Assembly: GCA_963576475.1 (NCBI GenBank)
Contig: OY754977.1
Location: 31,307,672-31,371,671 of the forward strand
Length of the DNA stretch: 64,000 nucleotides
Direction: 5' to 3'
Source: Molanna angustata
Lineage: Eukaryota; Arthropoda; Insecta; Trichoptera; Molannidae
Of the stretch, positions 59,088-64,000 are shown in pieces. The position numbers were made by a program, and so were the translations under genes. Position 1 is the first letter of the stretch. Each line of letters begins with the position of its first letter. The notes beneath the pieces were generated by a model, which searched no databases, was not told the origin of the DNA, and saw nothing but the letters and a program-made list of their open reading frames with translations.

Positions 59088-59262
59088 GATGGGTCGATGA
59101 CAGACCGGTTAGCGCGCTGGGCTAGCAATCCAGTAGTCGCGAGTTCGAATCCTGCCTCGACCGATTTAGTTCACCTATAGCACAAGCATTTATGCTAATT
59201 TTAGGGAACGTAGGAAGATGTATATGTATTTGTTTAACAAGGACATATTCATTAAAAAAAAT
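59088..59262 (+). mobile_element. tRNA-derived SINE (family A), intact head
   Basis: The tRNA-like head folds with acceptor arms GGTCGA (59091) / TCGACC (59157-59162), box A-like GACCGGTTAGCGCGC and box B GAGTTCGAATCC. A TTCACCTATAGCACAAGC body follows, then a tail near TTAACAAGGACATATTC. The body is shared with the minus copy at 20508-20690. Functional tRNA use is unlikely, as the anticodon loop (CTGGGCTAGCAATCCAG) is off-length. Confidence 0.85.
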
Positions 59263-59619
59263 GGCATAAAACAACGTGAATGGCGTTATATATTATTTAT
59301 TCATTTATTTATTTTTTTATTAAATAATGTTTAAAGTTCTTAAAATCAATTATACAAAAAATTGTTATTGAAATGAATGTTGCAGAAAATATGTAAATAA
59401 TGATTTGGGGTTATTATGTGATTAATATATTTTGGTAAGGGTTATGACGAGCTGTTTCAACCCTAGACTATCAATATTATATCAATATTAATATCTGTGC
59501 GATAACTTTTCACTTGTAATTCTTTTGACGTTACCCTTAGGCACATATGCACATGTGCGGAGATAAATTTAGAGTTTCAATAATATTTTTGTTTTTTATT
59601 TCTGTATGTTTTAATTTTT
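59263..59619. other. Intergenic AT-rich sequence
   Basis: Nothing recognised. Confidence 0.5.
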
Positions 59620-59984
59620 TTTATTTATTTATTTAAAGGACAACATACAGCATATAATAAATTATGTAACATAAAGATTATTTGATTAATAATAAAGCCA
59701 ATTACAGGTTGTCGCTGAAGTTATTGTAGTATATTAAGATACATTATGAATGGTTACATGTTATGGTGAGATATTGTGTGAAATTGCATATATAAATGTG
59801 TCAGTATAATTAAGTGTTAAATTTGATTATGAGGATGAAATTTTAAGTTTGATATATTTTTTAAATGTGGGGGCGCTAAGTAAGAATATGTCAATCTCTT
59901 GGAAATGCCTATTATATGTATGTATTACAGATTCTGTAGATTGTTGCATGTTGAGCATAGTTGGTGTGTTGAGTGGTAAGACGG
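59620..59984. mobile_element. Uninterrupted copy of the outer repeat of 6.0-7.5 kb
   Basis: TTTATTTATTTATTTAAAGG, ACAACATACAGCATATAATA, AATAAAGCCAATTACAGGTT and GTCGCTGAAGTTATTGTAGT run without a break, proving the insertion point at 6090/7503. It leads directly into the minisatellite. Confidence 0.7.
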
Positions 59985-62900
59985 AAAAGAGGAGTGTGTC
60001 TAGTGTCTACAGGTGTAGGTAGGGATGTTGAAAGATATATAATATAAAAGAGGAGTGTGTCTAGTGTCTACAGGTGTAGGTAGGGATGTTGAAAGATATA
60101 TAATATAAAAGAGGAGTGTGTCTAGTTCTACAGGTGTAGGTAGGGATGTTGAAAGATATATAATATAAAAGAGGAGTGTGTCTAGTGTCTACAGGTGTAG
60201 GTAGGGATGTTGAAAGATATATAATATAAAAGAGGAGTGTGTCTAGTTCTACAGGTGTAGGTAGGGATGTTGAAAGATATATAATATAAAAGAGGAGTGT
60301 GTCTAGTTCTACAGGTGTAGGTAGGGATGTTGAAAGATATATAATATAAAAGAGGAGTGTGTCTAGTGTCTACAGGTGTAGGTAGGGATGTTGAAAGATA
60401 TATAATATAAAAGAGGAGTGTGTCTAGTGTCTACAGGTGTAGGTAGGGATGTTGAAAGATATATAATATAAAAGAGGAGTGTGTCTAGTTCTACAGGTGT
60501 AGGTAGGGATGTTGAAAGATATATAATATAAAAGAGGAGTGTGTCTAGTGTCTACAGGTGTAGGTAGGGATGTTGAAAGATATATAATATAAAAGAGGAG
60601 TGTGTCTAGTTCTACAGGTGTAGGTAGGGATGTTGAAAGATATATAATATAAAAGAGGAGTGTGTCTAGTTCTACAGGTGTAGGTAGGGATGTTGAAAGA
60701 TATATAATATAAAAGAGGAGTGTGTCTAGTGTCTACAGGTGTAGGTAGGGATGTTGAAAGATATATAATATAAAAGAGGAGTGTGTCTAGTGTCTACAGG
60801 TGTAGGTAGGGATGTTGAAAGATATATAATATAAAAGAGGAGTGTGTCTAGTGTCTACAGGTGTAGGTAGGGATGTTGAAAGATATATAATATAAAAGAG
60901 GAGTGTGTCTAGTGTCTACAGGTGTAGGTAGGGATGTTGAAAGATATATAATATAAAAGAGGAGTGTGTCTAGTTCTACAGGTGTAGGTAGGGATGTTGA
61001 AAGATATATAATATAAAAGAGGAGTGTGTCTAGTTCTACAGGTGTAGGTAGGGATGTTGAAAGATATATAATATAAAAGAGGAGTGTGTCTAGTTCTACA
61101 GGTGTAGGTAGGGATGTTGAAAGATATATAATATAAAAGAGGAGTGTGTCTAGTTCTACAGGTGTAGGTAGGGATGTTGAAAGATATATAATATAAAAGA
61201 GGAGTGTGTCTAGTTCTACAGGTGTAGGTAGGGATGTTGAAAGATATATAATATAAAAGAGGAGTGTGTCTAGTGTCTACAGGTGTAGGTAGGGATGTTG
61301 AAAGATATATAATATAAAAGAGGAGTGTGTCTAGTTCTACAGGTGTAGGTAGGGATGTTGAAAGATATATAATATAAAAGAGGAGTGTGTCTAGTTCTAC
61401 AGGTGTAGGTAGGGATGTTGAAAGATATATAATATAAAAGAGGAGTGTGTCTAGTTCTACAGGTGTAGGTAGGGATGTTGAAAGATATATAATATAAAAG
61501 AGGAGTGTGTCTAGTTCTACAGGTGTAGGTAGGGATGTTGAAAGATATATAATATAAAAGAGGAGTGTGTCTAGTTCTACAGGTGTAGGTAGGGATGTTG
61601 AAAGATATATAATATAAAAGAGGAGTGTGTCTAGTTCTACAGGTGTAGGTAGGGATGTTGAAAGATATATAATATAAAAGAGGAGTGTGTCTAGTTCTAC
61701 AGGTGTAGGTAGGGATGTTGAAAGATATATAATATAAAAGAGGAGTGTGTCTAGTTCTACAGGTGTAGGTAGGGATGTTGAAAGATATATAATATAAAAG
61801 AGGAGTGTGTCTAGTTCTACAGGTGTAGGTAGGGATGTTGAAAGATATATAATATAAAAGAGGAGTGTGTCTAGTGTCTACAGGTGTAGGTAGGGATGTT
61901 GAAAGATATATAATATAAAAGAGGAGTGTGTCTAGTTCTACAGGTGTAGGTAGGGATGTTGAAAGATATATAATATAAAAGAGGAGTGTGTCTAGTTCTA
62001 CAGGTGTAGGTAGGGATGTTGAAAGATATATAATATAAAAGAGGAGTGTGTCTAGTTCTACAGGTGTAGGTAGGGATGTTGAAAGATATATAATATAAAA
62101 GAGGAGTGTGTCTAGTTCTACAGGTGTAGGTAGGGATGTTGAAAGATATATAATATAAAAGAGGAGTGTGTCTAGTTCTACAGGTGTAGGTAGGGATGTT
62201 GAAAGATATATAATATAAAAGAGGAGTGTGTCTAGTTCTACAGGTGTAGGTAGGGATGTTGAAAGATATATAATATAAAAGAGGAGTGTGTCTAGTTCTA
62301 CAGGTGTAGGTAGGGATGTTGAAAGATATATAATATAAAAGAGGAGTGTGTCTAGTTCTACAGGTGTAGGTAGGGATGTTGAAAGATATATAATATAAAA
62401 GAGGAGTGTGTCTAGTTCTACAGGTGTAGGTAGGGATGTTGAAAGATATATAATATAAAAGAGGAGTGTGTCTAGTTCTACAGGTGTAGGTAGGGATGTT
62501 GAAAGATATATAATATAAAAGAGGAGTGTGTCTAGTTCTACAGGTGTAGGTAGGGATGTTGAAAGATATATAATATAAAAGAGGAGTGTGTCTAGTTCTA
62601 CAGGTGTAGGTAGGGATGTTGAAAGATATATAATATAAAAGAGGAGTGTGTCTAGTTCTACAGGTGTAGGTAGGGATGTTGAAAGATATATAATATAAAA
62701 GAGGAGTGTGTCTAGTTCTACAGGTGTAGGTAGGGATGTTGAAAGATATATAATATAAAAGAGGAGTGTGTCTAGTTCTACAGGTGTAGGTAGGGATGTT
62801 GAAAGATATATAATATAAAAGAGGAGTGTGTCTAGTTCTACAGGTGTAGGTAGGGATGTTGAAAGATATATAATATAAAAGAGGAGTGTGTCTAGTGTCT

Positions 62901-64000
62901 ACAGGTGTAGGTAGGGATGTTGAAAGATATATAATATAAAAGAGGAGTGTGTCTAGTTCTACAGGTGTAGGTAGGGATGTTGAAAGATATATAATATAAA
63001 AGAGGAGTGTGTCTAGTGTCTACAGGTGTAGGTAGGGATGTTGAAAGATATATAATATAAAAGAGGAGTGTGTCTAGTTCTACAGGTGTAGGTAGGGATG
63101 TTGAAAGATATATAATATAAAAGAGGAGTGTGTCTAGTGTCTACAGGTGTAGGTAGGGATGTTGAAAGATATATAATATAAAAGAGGAGTGTGTCTAGTG
63201 TCTACAGGTGTAGGTAGGGATGTTGAAAGATATATAATATAAAAGAGGAGTGTGTCTAGTTCTACAGGTGTAGGTAGGGATGTTGAAAGATATATAATAT
63301 AAAAGAGGAGTGTGTCTAGTTCTACAGGTGTAGGTAGGGATGTTGAAAGATATATAATATAAAAGAGGAGTGTGTCTAGTTCTACAGGTGTAGGTAGGGA
63401 TGTTGAAAGATATATAATATAAAAGAGGAGTGTGTCTAGTTCTACAGGTGTAGGTAGGGATGTTGAAAGATATATAATATAAAAGAGGAGTGTGTCTAGT
63501 TCTACAGGTGTAGGTAGGGATGTTGAAAGATATATAATATAAAAGAGGAGTGTGTCTAGTTCTACAGGTGTAGGTAGGGATGTTGAAAGATATATAATAT
63601 AAAAGAGGAGTGTGTCTAGTGTCTACAGGTGTAGGTAGGGATGTTGAAAGATATATAATATAAAAGAGGAGTGTGTCTAGTTCTACAGGTGTAGGTAGGG
63701 ATGTTGAAAGATATATAATATAAAAGAGGAGTGTGTCTAGTTCTACAGGTGTAGGTAGGGATGTTGAAAGATATATAATATAAAAGAGGAGTGTGTCTAG
63801 TTCTACAGGTGTAGGTAGGGATGTTGAAAGATATATAATATAAAAGAGGAGTGTGTCTAGTTCTACAGGTGTAGGTAGGGATGTTGAAAGATATATAATA
63901 TAAAAGAGGAGTGTGTCTAGTGTCTACAGGTGTAGGTAGGGATGTTGAAAGATATATAATATAAAAGAGGAGTGTGTCTAGTTCTACAGGTGTAGGTAGG
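59985..64000. repeat. 60/61-bp minisatellite, at least 66 units, runs off the window
   Basis: The unit is AAAAGAGGAGTGTGTCTAGT, then TCTACAGGTGTAGGTAGGG, ATGTTGAAAGATATATAATA, T. A 61-bp variant has TAGTGTCTAC in place of TAGTTCTAC. Apart from this single position all units look identical, including the first. Counting by phase gives 66 complete units (48 of 60 bp and 18 of 61 bp, total 3978 bp) plus 38 bases of the next. No reading frame, so no coding role. The sharp homogeneity points to recent expansion or ongoing homogenisation. Confidence 0.99.

Noticed and set aside
59090..59162. A genuine tRNA gene
   Set aside because: The body beyond the tRNA-like part is repeated at 20.5 kb, and the anticodon loop is abnormal; a SINE explains it.
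59985..64000. CRISPR-like regular repeat spacing
   Set aside because: Units are directly adjacent with no variable spacers, and the sequence is eukaryotic.

Overview
The window is a very AT-rich, transposon-packed piece of an insect genome, most likely a moth or butterfly. This rests on spliceosomal introns, an insect-type nicotinic receptor, and a repeat mix typical of Lepidoptera: RTE-like and CR1/Jockey-like non-LTR retrotransposons, tRNA-derived SINEs, a Helitron end finishing in CTAGT, and many small foldback elements. The species cannot be named from the sequence.

Only one host gene is supported. It is the 3' end of a nicotinic acetylcholine receptor subunit gene on the + strand, seen as four exons: 3940-4092, 4739-4872, 12508-12617 and 46495-46713. 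They splice in phase and encode 204 residues: the stretch just after M3, the M3-M4 cytoplasmic loop, the MA helix, M4 and the extracellular C-terminus. The signal peptide, ligand-binding domain and M1-M3 must lie upstream of base 1. The introns are 646 bp, 7.6 kb and 33.9 kb; the last is almost wholly transposon debris.

Layout. 1-3.8 kb: TA arrays, a hairpin element, a TIR element, a TTAA-flanked element with a SINE inside it, and a MITE. 3.9-12.6 kb: exons A-C, with a three-level nested insertion at 6.0-7.5 kb and an LTR-retrotransposon remnant at 8.4-12.3 kb. 12.6-46.5 kb: the giant last intron, with LINE fragments of several families, a Helitron end, decayed and fresh tandem repeats, foldback elements, and a 535-bp inverted repeat carrying two hammerhead-ribozyme-like motifs. 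46.5-60 kb: downstream of the gene, only more LINE, SINE and MITE copies. 60-64 kb: a nearly perfect 60/61-bp minisatellite that runs off the window.

The genes do not form an operon or pathway. The biological interest lies in the repeats: the ribozyme-like foldback element, a retrotransposon 3' tail shared by about a dozen otherwise different elements, LINE tails grown into microsatellites, and the two-variant minisatellite whose unit order records its duplication history. All LINE and LTR coding stretches appear broken.
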